Positions 43,343-52,202 are shown, counted from the first letter of the stretch. The stretch: 64,000 bases of DNA from Brenneria izadpanahii (GCF_017569925.1 NZ_CP050854.1:4030001-4094000), one strand, 5' to 3'. The notes: generated by a model from the letters alone, not told the origin. Numbers and translations: made by a program.

Positions 43343-43377
43343 ACTGAACCTCTGGTATGGATGACCAGAGGTTCAGT
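43343..43377. other. Perfect 13-bp inverted repeat after mltC
   Basis: ACTGAACCTCTGG (43343-43355) and CCAGAGGTTCAGT (43365-43377) are exact complements with a nine-base spacer. The repeat is 20 bases after the mltC stop and 41 before the next ATG. It has no T run, so it may be a terminator hairpin for mltC or an operator for the following gene. Confidence 0.6.
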
Positions 43378-43417
43378 ATCATGACCCCATCCCCCACGAC
43401 TGCATAAAGGAACTGGC

Positions 43418-44479
43418 ATGCCTGCGATACCGCTACCTTTTATCACCGCGTTCCTGCTGGTCGTCCTTTTCCTGCGGGTTCGGCACGCCAAGGGGAAAAA
43501 CCGTACGACGAAGACAGAAACGGCGTTTATCGCCGCCAGTTGCCTCACTATCGCCCTGTGCGGATTTCACTGGGGAACATCGCTTCCGCTACCGGCTCTT
43601 TTTCAGCCGATTGCCGCCGCCAGCGTGCCTCCGCTGTTTTGGCTTTGCGCCAAACCAGGCAACAACGACGGTAAACCGCGCCGCCTACGCTACTTTTGGC
43701 ATCTGTTTCCCATAGTCATGGTGGCCCTCTTAGCGGCGCTGAAAGCCTACATCAGCTTGCCGCTACTCGATTTTTCCTTGCTGATGATTTACGCCGGCTA
43801 CGGCATCGCGCTAGTTCACTCGGCGCGCTATAGGCCATCTGAACACGGCAACGGTTCCCCTTGGTGGAAAAACATGTCCTCTCTGGCCGGATTCTATTTC
43901 ATTTTCTCCGGCATGGCTGATATCGCCATCGCGCTGGATCTGGGCATGTTGGGCGGCAAGCGGGCGCCGGGCATGATTGCCGCCGCCCACATCGCCACGC
44001 TGATTGTTCTAACGTTCCTGATTGTGACGAAGAACGCTTCACCCGCGGGAACGACGGTAAAAAATAAGGTCGCAGCCGAAATACAGCCCGCCGGCCTTGA
44101 AGATCAGGAACTGGCGGATAAATTGGATCAGTTGATTCGTAAAGATAATCTCTATACCGATCCCAATATGACGATCCAACGCCTTGCCCGGCGCCTGGGC
44201 ATTCCCACGCGGCAACTCTCGGAAGCCATTAATCGCGTTTACGGACGCAATATCTCTCAGATCGTGAATGGCTATCGCATTGACGAAGCCCGACGGTTAC
44301 TCAGTCAGACGGATTGGCGTATCACCGACATCATGTTGGCCTGCGGTTTCCAGACCAAATCAAACTTCAATCGCGAATTTTTAAAATCCACGGGGATGAG
44401 TCCCAGCCACTGGCGGCGCGCCAACGCCGCATCGGAATCCGCTACTTCTGCCGCCATGCCTGCGTCAGAAAGCCGCTGA
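43418..44479 (+). CDS. Membrane-anchored AraC/XylS-family transcriptional regulator
   Basis: A 353-residue protein. The first 205 or so residues contain about six to seven hydrophobic segments (for example IPLPFITAFLLVVLFL, HLFPIVMVALLAALKAYI, LLMIYAGYGIALV, AAHIATLIVLTFLIV). The C-terminal 100 residues are an AraC HTH: TIQRLARRLGIPTRQLSEAIN for the first helix pair (about residue 250) and ITDIMLACGFQTKSNFNREF, ending KSTGMSPSHWRR. Such seven-helix AraC regulators sense unknown extracellular or membrane signals. AAGGA precedes the start. The gene overlaps the convergent hydrolase gene by 38 bases. Its target is not known; the neighbouring hydrolase is the nearest candidate. Confidence 0.85.
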   Translation: MPAIPLPFITAFLLVVLFLRVRHAKGKNRTTKTETAFIAASCLTIALCGFHWGTSLPLPALFQPIAAASVPPLFWLCAKPGNNDGKPRRLRYFWHLFPIVMVALLAALKAYISLPLLDFSLLMIYAGYGIALVHSARYRPSEHGNGSPWWKNMSSLAGFYFIFSGMADIAIALDLGMLGGKRAPGMIAAAHIATLIVLTFLIVTKNASPAGTTVKNKVAAEIQPAGLEDQELADKLDQLIRKDNLYTDPNMTIQRLARRLGIPTRQLSEAINRVYGRNISQIVNGYRIDEARRLLSQTDWRITDIMLACGFQTKSNFNREFLKSTGMSPSHWRRANAASESATSAAMPASESR

Positions 44480-45482
44480 TCTTCTCGAACAGCGCAGTAT
44501 GAATCGCCTCGCGGGAACCCGTTGCGCCATCCATACAGATAATGCCTTCCCCCGGTTCCGACGCATTGATGAGATCTACCGCTCCCGGCTTGCAAAGCTG
44601 CATAAAACTAAAGTGCGTAGCATTGGCGATTTCCCAATATCGGGACGTTTTTCCCGGCAGAAACTTCATCAGATACTGTGACTCAAGCGAGGCCGGGAGC
44701 GCGGGATCGGGAACGCCGGCGGCGACGACCAATACGGGTATCGTCACCGCGGAAAGACTCTCGGGGGTGAATCCTCTAGCCAGCCCGAGGTCGAGCGAGA
44801 CGACCGCGCTGACCCGCTCGTCCCGCGCCGATTGATTAAGCCGCGCCCGCGATGCATCATCTTTGCCGGCGCCAATCGCCTGATAAGTCTTGCAGGATGC
44901 GAGTTGCTTTTGCGTCAGGCAATCCGATTCAAACCGATCGGCATCAAAACGCGCGCCGGCGATAGCCAGAGCCGTCCACCCGCCCAGCGAATGCCCGATG
45001 ACGGCAATCCGATCGGATGCGGTATTCCCCTCGATCGCCGAATCCGCCTGTAAGGCGGTAATCACCCGGCTGACGTCGCCGGGCCGCAGCCAAAGTTTCG
45101 CCGCTGTCGCCGGTTTCATATCGTTGGATGTGGTGCCGGGATGATTAGGCGCGGCAACCACATACCCTTTTTGCGCCAGCGCGTATGCCAACCAGAGTTG
45201 ATTACGCCAGTTTCCGCCATAGCCGTGGGAAAGAATCACTAAAGGATGTACGCCGTCCTGTGGCCGAGCCTGCTTAATTACCGGCACGCCGAAGAAAGCG
45301 GGATTCTCGCCAAGGGATTCGGCTTCTCCCGTTGCCGGAGTCGGATACAACACCGCGACGCTGAGCGGCCGCCCGTTTTTTTCGTCGGCCACATCCAGAT
45401 GCCGGTATCCCACGGACGAAAAAGCCAGCAACGGGAAACAGACCAGACAGCCCCACATAAAAATGCCGAATGCAGATTTCAT
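44442..45482 (-). CDS. Secreted alpha/beta hydrolase (dienelactone hydrolase / PAF-acetylhydrolase-like)
   Basis: A 346-residue protein with signal peptide (MKSAFGIFMWGCLVCFPLLAFS). ATG at 45482 is preferred to 45497 because GGAG lies nine bases before it. The alpha/beta-hydrolase features are the oxyanion region VILSHGYGGN, the nucleophile elbow IGHSLGGWTAL with Ser near residue 166, and a C-terminal His in ANATHFSFMQLC. Relatives are called predicted dienelactone hydrolases, and the fold is shared with bacterial PAF-acetylhydrolase-like esterases. Substrate is unknown. It is exported, so it should act in the periplasm or outside on an ester. Confidence 0.8.
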   Translation of the reverse strand: MKSAFGIFMWGCLVCFPLLAFSSVGYRHLDVADEKNGRPLSVAVLYPTPATGEAESLGENPAFFGVPVIKQARPQDGVHPLVILSHGYGGNWRNQLWLAYALAQKGYVVAAPNHPGTTSNDMKPATAAKLWLRPGDVSRVITALQADSAIEGNTASDRIAVIGHSLGGWTALAIAGARFDADRFESDCLTQKQLASCKTYQAIGAGKDDASRARLNQSARDERVSAVVSLDLGLARGFTPESLSAVTIPVLVVAAGVPDPALPASLESQYLMKFLPGKTSRYWEIANATHFSFMQLCKPGAVDLINASEPGEGIICMDGATGSREAIHTALFEKISGFLTQAWRQK

Positions 45483-45856
45483 TACCAGACGCTCCATATT
45501 GATTAAACGTAAACAAGCAGCGTCTTTGTACTGAGAACCCGCGCCGCGCGCGACCTAAAACGCTATTCAGTACCTTTTAATCTGAGAATAAGCGCCGCCT
45601 TCCCCAACGAGAAACCGCTTATCAGCAATCGCTAATCAATCACACAGCTTGGATGAGGATAAAAAACCGGACATGATCGCAACGCGGGGAATGGCTATGG
45701 AGATCGATCTCGTCCCCGAATCTCCCGTTGCCCCCGGAATAACGTTGATCTAACGGAAGAAGTTCAAATACAGGAATATATGCGCGACCAAAAATAGACG
45801 GCCGGCGAGTATGCCGGCCGTGTTTCCCTGGTATTGACGCCAATAGATAATAAAAG
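45483..45856. other. Non-coding gap between the hydrolase gene and the Tm-1-like operon
   Basis: No gene is supported; the open frame at 45640-45843 on the minus strand has no recognisable features and runs into the terminator hairpin. The right end holds the terminator at 45790-45821. Confidence 0.5.
45790..45821 (-). terminator. Terminator of the Tm-1-like operon
   Basis: On the minus strand ACGGCCGGC, loop ATACTC and GCCGGCCGT (9-bp perfect stem, 45798-45821) are followed by CTATTTTT, about 35 bases after the stop of the TIM-barrel gene. Confidence 0.85.
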
Positions 45857-46687
45857 TTAACGCTTAATATTTTTGAATTGCTTAGTCGTTGCGGTTAATG
45901 CAATTTCCGTTGGCAACCGCTCCATTGAGCTGGCGCCATAAAAACCATCGCAGTGCGGACAGTTATCCATAATGTACTGGGCATCTTCCGGAGTTGAAAT
46001 CGGGCCGCCATGACACAATACAATCACATCGCTACGAACTTTCTTCGCGGCTTCCGCCCATTGATTGATTAACGGTACGCAATCGGCCAGTTCAAGCGCG
46101 GTTTCCGCACCAATGTTGCCGCCGGTGGTCAGCCCCATATGGGGAACGATGATATCCGCGCCGGCCCGGGTCATCGCTATCGCGTCTTCGGCGCTGAATA
46201 CGTAAGGCGTGGTCAGCATATCTTTCTCATGCGCCAGACGGATCATATCGACTTCCAGCGCGTATCCCATTCCCGTCTCTTCCAGATTGGCGCGGAAGTT
46301 ACCATCAATCAATCCGACGGTCGGGAAGTTCTGTACGCCGGAAAATCCTAACGCTTTCAGATCGTCCAGAAATTTATCGAACTGACAGAATGGATCCGTA
46401 CCGTTGACCCCCGCAAGAACCGGCGTATGCCTTACCACCGGCAACACCTCTTTCGCCATATCGACCACAATCTCGTTGGCATTGCCGTAAGCCAGCAGCC
46501 CCGCCAGCGAACCTCTCCCTGCCATGCGATACCGGCCCGAGTTGTAAATCACGATTAAATCAATCCCGCCGGCCTCCTCACACTTTGCGGAAAGTCCGGT
46601 TCCAGCCCCACCGCCGATAATGGGTTCCCGGCGGGCGATCATATTGCGGAATTTCACTAACAACTGTTGACGACTAATAGCTGACAT
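45857..46687 (-). CDS. Phosphoenolpyruvate hydrolase-like TIM-barrel protein (Tm-1 C-terminal domain family)
   Basis: A 276-residue protein of the PEP_hydrolase TIM-barrel family, whose biochemical role is unproven. Typical barrel segments are [80 protein letters not shown] and [24 protein letters not shown] precedes the ATG. The gene is 12 bases downstream of the UPF0261 gene. In tomato the two domains are fused in Tm-1, the protein that gives resistance to tomato mosaic virus, so a joint function is likely. Confidence 0.85.
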   Translation of the reverse strand: MSAISRQQLLVKFRNMIARREPIIGGGAGTGLSAKCEEAGGIDLIVIYNSGRYRMAGRGSLAGLLAYGNANEIVVDMAKEVLPVVRHTPVLAGVNGTDPFCQFDKFLDDLKALGFSGVQNFPTVGLIDGNFRANLEETGMGYALEVDMIRLAHEKDMLTTPYVFSAEDAIAMTRAGADIIVPHMGLTTGGNIGAETALELADCVPLINQWAEAAKKVRSDVIVLCHGGPISTPEDAQYIMDNCPHCDGFYGASSMERLPTEIALTATTKQFKNIKR

Positions 46688-46699
46688 AATTTTCCCCTT

Positions 46700-47911
46700 T
46701 TATTTAAAAATCGCCCTGAACGCATCAACGGCGGCACGAGCGAATAAAGGATCGTTGATATGGAATGGCAAACGGATAATCCGCCGTTTTTCAGTCTGCC
46801 GAACCACGCTTTCCAGCGTCTGAATAAAGGCTTCTCGCGCCTGTGGGTGCCAGAAAGGTTGGCCCGGCGCATCCAGCGCAGAGAACCCTTGTTCGGGAAT
46901 GAGGAATCGCACCTCGCCTTCGCAGCGATTGAACTTTTCACCGATCCACTGCGCCATCGCCACATTTTCTTCAATCGTCGTACGCATCAGCGTGACCTGC
47001 GCGTTATGGTTATAGAACAGACGGCCGGCATACTTTTCCGGCACGCTGGCCGGCGCGCCAAAATTCACCATATCCAGCGCCCCGCAGGAAACCACGCAGG
47101 GAATCCGCGTTTTTGCTATCACGTCGAAACGCTCGGGGGCACAGGCCAATACGCCATCAAATAACAGATCGCACACTTCGGTGGTGGTCAGATCGAGGAC
47201 ACCGGCAAGCAAACCGCTGTCCACCAACTTTTCCATGGCTTTACCGCCGCTGCCGGTGGCATGAAATACCAGACAGTCGAACGCATTTTCCAGCGAGTCA
47301 CAGGCCGACTGAATACAAGGCGTGGTAACGCCAAACATGGTCAAACCAATTACCGGCTTATCATCATGATGACTTTCCCGGATCCTGAATTTCACCGCCC
47401 CGGCAATCTGATGCGCCGCATTGCTCAACACCTGCCGGGAAATCTGGTTCAGGCCGGCGACATCGGTAACGGAATACATCATGCTGATATCGCTGGCGCC
47501 GATGTAACCGGAAATATCGCCCGATGCCATGGTGGAAACCATCAGCTTCGGTAAGCCGATCGGCAGCGCCTGCATCGCGGGCGTGATCAGCGCCGTTCCG
47601 CCGGATCCCCCCAGTCCTAGCAGCGCGGCAACGTCATTACGCGATAACATAAAGCGCTTAAACGCCTCGGACATGGCATTCATCGCCCGCCCTCGATCGC
47701 CGCAAAATACCGCCTTGGCCCCCAGCGGATGACAGGCCGCAACGGCTTCGGCGCTGATATCCGCCGCGCTTGCCGCCGGCGCCCTGGTTGACAGATCCAC
47801 GGTGACGGTTTTCAAGCCAACTGCCGCGATCAGATCGCGGACATAGGTTTGCTCATTTCCCTTGGTGTCTGATGTTGTTGCAATATAAATGCTGCCGACT
47901 TCCATTCCCAT
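46700..47911 (-). CDS. UPF0261 / Tm-1-like ATP-binding domain protein
   Basis: A 403-residue UPF0261 protein, the family of the N-terminal ATP-binding domain of plant Tm-1. The glycine-rich loop [19 protein letters not shown] lies near residue 90; other family segments are [13 protein letters not shown] at the start, [15 protein letters not shown] and [18 protein letters not shown] at 47911 is chosen since GAGG stands nine bases upstream; the GTG at 47926 is too close to that site. It is the first gene of a two-gene operon with the TIM-barrel protein and divergent from a TetR gene. The biochemical function in bacteria is not known to me. Confidence 0.85.
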   Translation of the reverse strand: MGMEVGSIYIATTSDTKGNEQTYVRDLIAAVGLKTVTVDLSTRAPAASAADISAEAVAACHPLGAKAVFCGDRGRAMNAMSEAFKRFMLSRNDVAALLGLGGSGGTALITPAMQALPIGLPKLMVSTMASGDISGYIGASDISMMYSVTDVAGLNQISRQVLSNAAHQIAGAVKFRIRESHHDDKPVIGLTMFGVTTPCIQSACDSLENAFDCLVFHATGSGGKAMEKLVDSGLLAGVLDLTTTEVCDLLFDGVLACAPERFDVIAKTRIPCVVSCGALDMVNFGAPASVPEKYAGRLFYNHNAQVTLMRTTIEENVAMAQWIGEKFNRCEGEVRFLIPEQGFSALDAPGQPFWHPQAREAFIQTLESVVRQTEKRRIIRLPFHINDPLFARAAVDAFRAIFK

Positions 47912-48006
47912 AAGGTGTACCCTCACTATTAATAGAGACGACTAACTAATTGATATAAAAATAAATTATTAAAATAAGGTGTGGCTGTAGATTAATTTGC
48001 AATCAT

Positions 48007-48026
48007 ATTGAGACGACAGTATCAAT
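48007..48026. promoter_or_regulatory. Probable TetR operator 1 (imperfect palindrome)
   Basis: ATTGAGACGACAGTATCAAT is an inverted repeat with one mismatch per arm (ATTGAGAC with GTATCAAT). It shares the word TTGAGAC with operator 2; the centres are 42 bases apart, four helical turns. Confidence 0.6.
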
Positions 48027-48050
48027 AATGCAATCGGCCCGATCTAAATT

Positions 48051-48066
48051 TGAGACTGGAGTCTCA
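48051..48066. promoter_or_regulatory. Probable TetR operator 2 (perfect palindrome)
   Basis: TGAGACT-GG-AGTCTCA is a 7+7 perfect inverted repeat in the shared promoter region between the UPF0261 gene and its divergent TetR gene, the expected site for that regulator. Confidence 0.7.
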
Positions 48067-48202
48067 CAATAAAGCCAATCGCGTTGTTCTCAATCGAACA
48101 AGCGTGGCGTAACACATGAACCGTCCATTTTGTTATAGTGCGAGCAACGATAATGACGTCTGGAACGCTTCAGCTCGAAAAATGCGATAAAACGAGGTCT
48201 AT

Positions 48203-48823
48203 GTGATTGAAAGGAATGGTCAACTGACATCGACGCGGGCACGAACCCGTCGCCTGCTGCTCGATACTGCCGTGAGGATGTTTAACCAGGGCATATTTCC
48301 CTCAATTACCGACGTCGCCACAGCAGCCCAGGTTTCACGCGCCACTGCCTACCGCTATTTCCCGACGCAAAGCGCCCTGGTTTCCGCGGTTATCGACGAG
48401 AGCCTTGGCCCGGTTCTCGCCTGGAATCCAACGCAGCCAGATGCCGAACAACGGGTTGCCGAGCTATTACAATTCGCCTATCCGCGGATGTTGGAACATG
48501 AAGGCGCTTTACGCGCGGCGCTATTGCTTTCTCTCCAGCAATGGGCAGATCGTCGCTCCAATCGCCCTCACAACGAAAAACTGGAACGCGGCAACCGTAA
48601 GCGGCTGTTAAAAATAGCCACTGACCCCCTGGAAGGGAAAATCCCGGCGGAATCCCGCCAGCGCGTTATTCATGCCCTATCTCTGGTTTATGGTTCGGAA
48701 GTTTTTCTGGTTTTAAAAGATATCTGGGATCTGAATGACGATGCCATTCAAGACGTAACCCAGTGGGTCGCCAAAGCAATTCTGCGCCAGGCGGAAGAAG
48801 AAGCGTCAATAAGCGAAGATTAA
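48203..48823 (+). CDS. TetR-family regulator of the Tm-1-like operon
   Basis: A 206-residue TetR-type repressor. The N-terminal HTH is visible in residues 10-58 (TRRLLLDTAVRMF, ITDVATAAQVSRATAYRYFP). The C-terminal ligand domain has no recognisable specificity. Translation probably starts at GTG 48203, five bases after GAGG; an ATG two bases earlier is out of frame and closes at once. It is divergent from the UPF0261/TIM-barrel pair, with two palindromes between, so it most likely controls that pair and itself. Confidence 0.85.
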   Translation: MIERNGQLTSTRARTRRLLLDTAVRMFNQGIFPSITDVATAAQVSRATAYRYFPTQSALVSAVIDESLGPVLAWNPTQPDAEQRVAELLQFAYPRMLEHEGALRAALLLSLQQWADRRSNRPHNEKLERGNRKRLLKIATDPLEGKIPAESRQRVIHALSLVYGSEVFLVLKDIWDLNDDAIQDVTQWVAKAILRQAEEEASISED

Positions 48824-48977
48824 CGTTGCTAAAGATAAACGAGCCGCATCCTTAATAGTAAAAGCCCGCGCGGCCTACAACGTCATTCAGTATCTTTTTT
48901 TTTCGGCAACGGCCGTTCCCGCCGCATAGCTACGGCTGGGGCATACTGCGTAATAAACAACGCGCGCGATCCTTTTG

Positions 48978-48992
48978 TAGACGACCGGTCTA
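48978..48992. promoter_or_regulatory. NemR-like operator palindrome
   Basis: TAGAC-GACCG-GTCTA is a palindrome 20 bases before the start of the second TetR gene. It resembles the TAGACC...GGTCTA boxes of NemR-type repressors and overlaps the likely promoter, which suggests autoregulation. Confidence 0.65.
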
Positions 48993-49012
48993 TTACAATA
49001 TAAGATGAGCGT

Positions 49013-49627
49013 ATGAACAAAACACATAAAGCGGAACTCACCCGCCAGCACATCCTCGATACAGGTAGGAACCTGGTGCTGCGCAAGGGGTTTATCGGGG
49101 TGGGCCTGAAGGAAATACTCGATACCTGCGAGGTGCCCAAAGGCTCTTTCTATCACTATTTCTCGTCTAAGGAGCAGTTCGGCTGCGTGTTGCTTGAGCA
49201 GTACGTCAGCGATTACCAACGGCGGCTGGACGCCCTGTTCGCGCCCGGCGCGGGCAGCGGGCGCGAGCGCCTGATGCGCTACTGGACGGCGTGGATAGAC
49301 GATCCCGAACTGGGCGGCTGGGCCGAACACTGCCTGGTCGTCAAGCTGGCGGCCGAAATCGCCGATCTGTCCGAGGACATGCGCCTGATCCTATGCGATG
49401 GCGTCACGCGGCTGGTGTCGCGCATTAGCGAAGCGGTGGCGGACGGCCAGCGCGACGGATCGCTACGCTTAGCGCTGACGCCGCAGGCCGCCGCCCAAAC
49501 GTTGTACCAGCTCTGGCTAGGCGCCGCCCTGCTCTCTAAGCTGAATAAAGACAAGTCGCCGCTGCGACAAGCATTAGCGACGACCGAACTGCTGCTCGTT
49601 CCGGCAGGAAATAGCGCCGGCATTTGA
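49013..49627 (+). CDS. TetR-family regulator, NemR-like
   Basis: A 204-residue TetR regulator resembling E. coli NemR through the first domain: TRQHILDTGRNLVLRKGF, LKEILDTCEVPKGSFYHYFSSKEQFG, and WAEHCLVVKLAAEIADLSEDMR in the ligand domain with a Cys next to VKLAAE, where NemR has a redox- and electrophile-sensitive region. NemR responds to bleach, methylglyoxal and quinones. The operator-like palindrome lies just upstream, and a DJ-1/PfpI gene starts 50 bases downstream. Confidence 0.85.
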   Translation: MNKTHKAELTRQHILDTGRNLVLRKGFIGVGLKEILDTCEVPKGSFYHYFSSKEQFGCVLLEQYVSDYQRRLDALFAPGAGSGRERLMRYWTAWIDDPELGGWAEHCLVVKLAAEIADLSEDMRLILCDGVTRLVSRISEAVADGQRDGSLRLALTPQAAAQTLYQLWLGAALLSKLNKDKSPLRQALATTELLLVPAGNSAGI

Positions 49628-49677
49628 CGGCGCCGTTACGAGCAAGCTCACTGAGACTAAATTTAGGAGTCCTGGAT

Positions 49678-50355
49678 ATGAACATTTTGATCGTGCTTAC
49701 TTCACATGACCGCCTCGGCGATACCGGCAAGAAAACCGGCTTCTGGCTGGAAGAATTTGCCGCGCCTTATTACGTATTCAAGGATGCCGGCGCGCAACTG
49801 ACGCTGGTTTCGCCGCTGGGCGGTCAGCCGCCGCTGGATCCCAAGAGCGACGAACCGGAAGCGCAGACGGCCGCAACCGAGCGTTTCCGTAACGATCCGC
49901 AGGCGCAAGCGGCGCTGGCCAACACCGGCAAGCTGGCCGATGTGCGCGCGTCTGATTTTGATGCCGTGTTCTATCCCGGTGGTCACGGCCCGCTGTGGGA
50001 TCTGGCCGAAGACGCCGCGTCGATCGCGCTGATTGAAGCCTTCGATCGCGCCGGCAAGCCATTCGGGCTGGTCTGCCATGCGCCGGGCGCATTACGCCGC
50101 GTTCGCGCCGCCGATGGTCAGCCATTGATCAAAGGACGCAAAGTCACCGGTTTCTCCAACAGCGAAGAAGAGGCGGTGCAGTTGAGCAAAGTGGTGCCGT
50201 TCCTGATTGAAGATGAATTCAAACGTCTGGGCGGTCTGTATGAGAAAGGGGCGGACTGGCAGCCGCACATCGTCATCGACGGCCGTTTGATCACCGGGCA
50301 GAACCCCGCCAGCTCCGAAGCGGTGGCCGAAGCCTTAATCACACAGCTGTCTTAA
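49678..50355 (+). CDS. DJ-1/PfpI-family protein (type 1 glutamine amidotransferase-like)
   Basis: A 225-residue DJ-1/PfpI protein. The nucleophile is Cys133 in GLVCHAPGALR; GGHGPLWDL (residues 101-109) forms the oxyanion region and Glu25 or Glu26 in WLEEFAAPYYVF supports the cysteine. Such proteins act as glyoxalase III or protein/nucleotide deglycase-like enzymes on glyoxals. ATG at 49678 follows AGGAG by eight bases; the frame upstream is open without similarity. It lies between the NemR-like gene and an aldehyde dehydrogenase in one direction. Confidence 0.88.
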   Translation: MNILIVLTSHDRLGDTGKKTGFWLEEFAAPYYVFKDAGAQLTLVSPLGGQPPLDPKSDEPEAQTAATERFRNDPQAQAALANTGKLADVRASDFDAVFYPGGHGPLWDLAEDAASIALIEAFDRAGKPFGLVCHAPGALRRVRAADGQPLIKGRKVTGFSNSEEEAVQLSKVVPFLIEDEFKRLGGLYEKGADWQPHIVIDGRLITGQNPASSEAVAEALITQLS

Positions 50356-50381
50356 CTTTTTAACACGTTCCGGAGTCAATG

Positions 50382-51800
50382 ATGAATTCTCCCGTTACCG
50401 CGGCCACACTGGCTGCAACCGTGGCAGCGATGAAACAAGCCCACGTTCAGGATGGTCCGGCCAGCGCCGAACTGCGCCGCGACCGGCTGAACCGCGCGGC
50501 GAAACTGCTCACCGAGCATCACCAGGAGCTGGAAGCGGCCATCAGCGCCGATTACGGTCATCGCAGTCCTTATCAGACCCTGCTGGCCGATGTACTGTCT
50601 TCCGTCGGCGAGTTGCAGTATGCGGCGGAAAATCTGGAACAATGGATGCAGGCTGAAGAACAGCCTGCGCCGGGCCCCGGAATGCAGGCCCGCATACAGT
50701 ATCAGCCGCTGGGCGTGGTCGGCATCATCAGCCCGTGGAACTTCCCGCTCAACCTGGCCTTTTGCCCGCTGGCCGGCGTATTTGCCGCCGGCAACCGCGC
50801 CTTGATCAAACCGTCCGAGCTGACGCCGCGCACCGCCGAACTGCTGGCCGAGCTAATCGCCCGCTATTTCGATCCGCTGGAGCTGACCACGGTGCTGGGC
50901 GATGCCGACGTAGGCGCCGCCTTCAGCGCGCAGGCGTTCGACCATCTGGTATTCACCGGCAGCACCGGCGTCGGCCGTCATGTGATGCGCGCCGCCGCCG
51001 AGAACCTGGTGCCGGTGACGCTGGAACTGGGGGGCAAGTCGCCGGTGGTTCTCGATACCGATGCCGATGCGCAGGTGGCCGCCGAACGGGTGCTGACGAT
51101 CAAAACGTTCAACGCCGGTCAGATTTGTATTTCTCCCGACTACGTCATGCTGCCAGAAAGCGCCTGTGACGCCTTCGTGGAACACGCGCGTCGTTTCATC
51201 GCCCGGACGTTCCCGACGCTACAGAAAAACCCGGACTACACCGCTATCGTCAGCGATCGCCACTTCCAGCGCCTTCAGAACCTGCTGGACGATGCGCGCG
51301 CCAAAGGCGCCACCGTCATCGGGCTGGAGCCGGAAAACGAAGCCAACGCCGATGCGGCGACCCGCAAGATAGCGCCGACGCTGGTGCTCGGCGTCACCGA
51401 CGAGATGCTGGTGATGCAGGAGGAAATCTTCGGGCCGATCCTGCCGCTCAAGACTTATCGCAACGTTGACGAAGCGCTGGACTACATAAACGCGCATCCG
51501 CGTCCGCTGGCCGCCTACTACTTCGGTCAGGATCCGGTGCGTCAACAGCGGTTTAGCGTGCAGACCACTTCCGGCGCGCTGGTAATCAACGATGTGATGA
51601 CGCATGCCACGGTCGAGAGCATACCGTTCGGCGGAGTAGGCGCATCGGGAATCGGCGCCTACCACGGCATCCACGGTTTCCGCCGTTTCAGCCATGCCAA
51701 GGCGGTTGTGGTGCAGAGTCCGGGCGGCGAATACAATCTGCGTATGCGCGCGCCTTATGCCGACGGTCTGGCGGAAATCAAAAAACTGCTGGCTAACTAA
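50382..51800 (+). CDS. Coniferyl-aldehyde dehydrogenase-like NAD(P)-dependent aldehyde dehydrogenase
   Basis: A 472-residue class 3-like aldehyde dehydrogenase. The second of two adjacent ATGs is preferred, six bases after GGAG. Visible motifs are SPWNFPLNLAFCPL, the cofactor loop FTGSTGVGRHV, the general base Glu in VTLELGGKSP (residue 215) and the catalytic Cys in FNAGQICISPDYV (residue 249). The ICISPDY context is typical of the coniferyl-aldehyde/long aliphatic aldehyde group. It starts 26 bases after the DJ-1 gene and probably forms one operon under the NemR-like regulator. The true substrate could be a plant phenolic aldehyde or a lipid-derived aldehyde. Confidence 0.85.
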   Translation: MNSPVTAATLAATVAAMKQAHVQDGPASAELRRDRLNRAAKLLTEHHQELEAAISADYGHRSPYQTLLADVLSSVGELQYAAENLEQWMQAEEQPAPGPGMQARIQYQPLGVVGIISPWNFPLNLAFCPLAGVFAAGNRALIKPSELTPRTAELLAELIARYFDPLELTTVLGDADVGAAFSAQAFDHLVFTGSTGVGRHVMRAAAENLVPVTLELGGKSPVVLDTDADAQVAAERVLTIKTFNAGQICISPDYVMLPESACDAFVEHARRFIARTFPTLQKNPDYTAIVSDRHFQRLQNLLDDARAKGATVIGLEPENEANADAATRKIAPTLVLGVTDEMLVMQEEIFGPILPLKTYRNVDEALDYINAHPRPLAAYYFGQDPVRQQRFSVQTTSGALVINDVMTHATVESIPFGGVGASGIGAYHGIHGFRRFSHAKAVVVQSPGGEYNLRMRAPYADGLAEIKKLLAN

Positions 51801-51813
51801 ATCAGGATCTACG

Positions 51814-51833
51814 GGCTGTGGCGCGCCACAGCC
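51814..51833. terminator. Perfect palindrome after the aldehyde dehydrogenase gene
   Basis: GGCTGTGGCGCGCCACAGCC is fully self-complementary, 13 bases after the stop codon; followed by TACAAAAT rather than a T run, so it may stop transcription inefficiently or protect the 3' end. Confidence 0.55.
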
Positions 51834-52058
51834 TACAAAATGCCCCGTGGCGACGTCGAAGCGCATTTGCATACGACGATTGCCCGGCGCAATCCATTCC
51901 CGCCGAATTTCCCGCTTCCCTATCAGGTTATAAACGCATTTTTTGCTACCTTTGCCAATAAAAGGTAGCATCACCGCCGTTCTTTAACGCTATGTAGATA
52001 CATTTATAAGAAACCACGGATGCGGTATAGCCTATTCGGGTGCAAAAATACTCATTGC
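51834..52058. other. Non-coding gap before ansP with one hairpin
   Basis: No gene is supported. TGCTACCTTT (51944-51953) and AAAGGTAGCA (51961-51970) form a 10-bp perfect stem with a seven-base loop; Ts precede rather than follow it. Confidence 0.5.
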
Positions 52059-52157
52059 TATACCCTTCATTTTTCAAGCTGCATCGATAGTTGGCTGCTT
52101 TTTATTACCCGGCTCATCCCTGAGTCTTGATGCAACGCGAAATCTATTGGGTAGATA
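52059..52157. repeat. TATACCC-ended palindromic repeat, extended copy
   Basis: The left arm TATACCC, TTCATTTTTCAAGC, TGCATC (52059-52086) is matched by the right arm GATGCA, ACGCGAAATCTATT, GGGTAGATA (52130-52157) around a roughly 45-base centre. Arm ends agree with the copy at 37542-37604. It lies 45 bases before ansP, so it would be within its leader or promoter. Confidence 0.65.
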
Positions 52158-52202
52158 CGTCATTCATCGCAAATGAATGATTGACAGGAATACAGGTAAG
52201 TA

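Noticed and set aside
45640..45843. 67-codon open frame on the minus strand
   Set aside because: Starts across the terminator hairpin of the Tm-1-like operon and shows no family features.
48201..48206. ATG start for the TetR gene at 48201
   Set aside because: This ATG is followed at once by a TGA in its frame; the GTG at 48203 is in frame and well spaced from GAGG.
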